Assembly (NCBI GenBank): GCA_006384855.1
Contig: VCJN01000708.1
Location: 248,001 to 312,000, forward strand
DNA: 64,000 nt
DNA from: Tetraselmis striata
Lineage: Eukaryota; Chlorophyta; Chlorodendrophyceae; Chlorodendrales; Chlorodendraceae
Reading direction: 5' to 3'
Shown: positions 63,375 through 64,000 of the stretch, one piece after another
Position numbering within the stretch: position 1 is the first letter of the stretch
How the letters are laid out: the number at the start of each line of letters is the position of its first letter
Position numbers and translations under genes: made by a program
The notes under the pieces: model-generated
Databases searched by the model: none
What the model saw: only the letters and a program-made list of their open reading frames with translations
Told to the model about the DNA's origin: nothing

Positions 63375-63836
63375 CTAGAATGGACAGTCGTCATCGGAGA
63401 AGATAACGGAATCCAGGTCCCATCTCACGGAAAAACACCCCGCCGGATCGGCGCCGCCGACGTCTGGCCTAAGACCGTATGTAAGATTTCCTTTACGGAG
63501 AATTAGTTGCAGCCTTACCTGTCTGCTACCATCGGGCACGGGGGCGTCCTGGCTGGAATGCAGCAACGCGTTGCTCTTTCAGTGAGCGCCGCGAGGGTAT
63601 CCGGACACGAATATCGTGTCGTCTCCGCGCAGTCGCCGCTGCGGGCTCGGACACACGCGCTGCATAAGTTCGTACTCTGCCTGGATGATGACATTCAGTG
63701 CTTCGACCGAGTCGCGGAGTTCTGGAATGGCCGCGTCCCAGTAAACCGGGGCGGTCCTCGCCACGCACACAATGTCGTGATTGTCAGCACTCTCCACCGG
63801 TACGCACCAATGAACGCAAGCCATCTGGGAGGACAT
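63375..63836 (-). pseudogene. unknown minus-strand gene split by one in-frame TGA
   Basis: From ATG 63836 (MSSQMACVHWC) the frame reads SADNHDIVCVARTAPVYW, VEALNVIIQAEYELMQRVC and FVSGYPRGAH, then meets TGA 63579-63581. It continues in the same register (KSNALLHSSQDAPVPDG, RLQLILRKGNLTYGLRP, VRWDLDSVIFSDDD) to TAG 63375-63377. The downstream part is protein-like and has no ATG near its start, which argues for one gene with an internal stop. No family recognised. It faces the MYND gene tail to tail. Confidence 0.45.
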
Positions 63837-64000
63837 ATGCACAAGTTTGGGACAAAAGGGACACTTTTGTTTGGAAAAAAAACGCTCCGACTAAACTACG
63901 GACATTGTTGACATGTACGCGGTTCGTGTGGTAGCTGTGACCAATTGTAGGTGACAATTCGCCTGTGTGGTGTCGGGGAGTGGGTAGCATTCCAGAGAAG
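63837..64000. other. end of window
   Basis: Upstream of the last minus-strand frame; no feature beyond the repeated GTGGTAGCTGTGAC string. Confidence 0.4.

Overview
This is a GC-rich nuclear segment from a photosynthetic, probably flagellated, unicellular eukaryote. Genes are split into many short exons with GT-AG introns, and donors are mostly GTGCG or GTGAG. Two products look plastid-targeted (an ABC1/UbiB-type kinase and a PAP/fibrillin). One product is a close relative of the ciliary kinase CDKL5/LF5. Long dG/dC homopolymers (20-43 nt), dinucleotide and hexanucleotide repeats lie in introns and intergenic DNA. The lineage (green alga, haptophyte or other) cannot be fixed from this sequence alone.

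Layout. 0.5-1.6 kb (+): small signal-peptide protein. 1.9-12.4 kb (-): 16-exon SNF2 translocase of the ERCC6L/PICH type, rebuilt exon by exon with all reading phases matching. 12.4-20.6 kb: gene-poor, with decayed coding fragments (chromodomain-like piece, zinc-ligand-rich fragments) and one HSP20-like coding end near 17.7-18.0 kb. 20.7-24.2 kb (-): 13-exon ABC1K kinase. 24.9-28.1 kb: mobile element with direct repeats of about 190 bp, a Gag-like RG-rich ORF and a frame-broken tyrosine recombinase, but no room for a reverse transcriptase. 28.2 kb: an inverted-repeat hairpin whose arm recurs at 35.2 kb. 28.9-32.1 kb (+): CDKL5-like kinase with a long low-complexity tail. 33.4-34.7 kb (-): 146-residue roadblock/LC7-like protein. 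37.3-51.3 kb (+): 20-exon ankyrin-repeat plus coiled-coil protein of about 1,290 residues. 53.0-56.0 kb (-): PAP/fibrillin.

From about 57.4 kb to the end the architecture changes. There are short, closely packed ORFs without obvious introns, of mixed and often lower GC: a retropepsin-like protease, an LRAT/NlpC-P60-like protein, several unknowns and a MYND + B-box-like zinc protein. Two reading frames here are each cut by a single in-frame TGA, and a leader-like sequence occurs twice. This block looks like an acquired or virus-like island, or a decaying gene cluster; that is inference.

Functionally the host genes are unrelated housekeeping, plastid and ciliary genes. No operon logic applies. 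Gene models are manual, supported by phase-consistent splice joins and family motifs; internal acceptors marked as uncertain may shift by one or a few codons.
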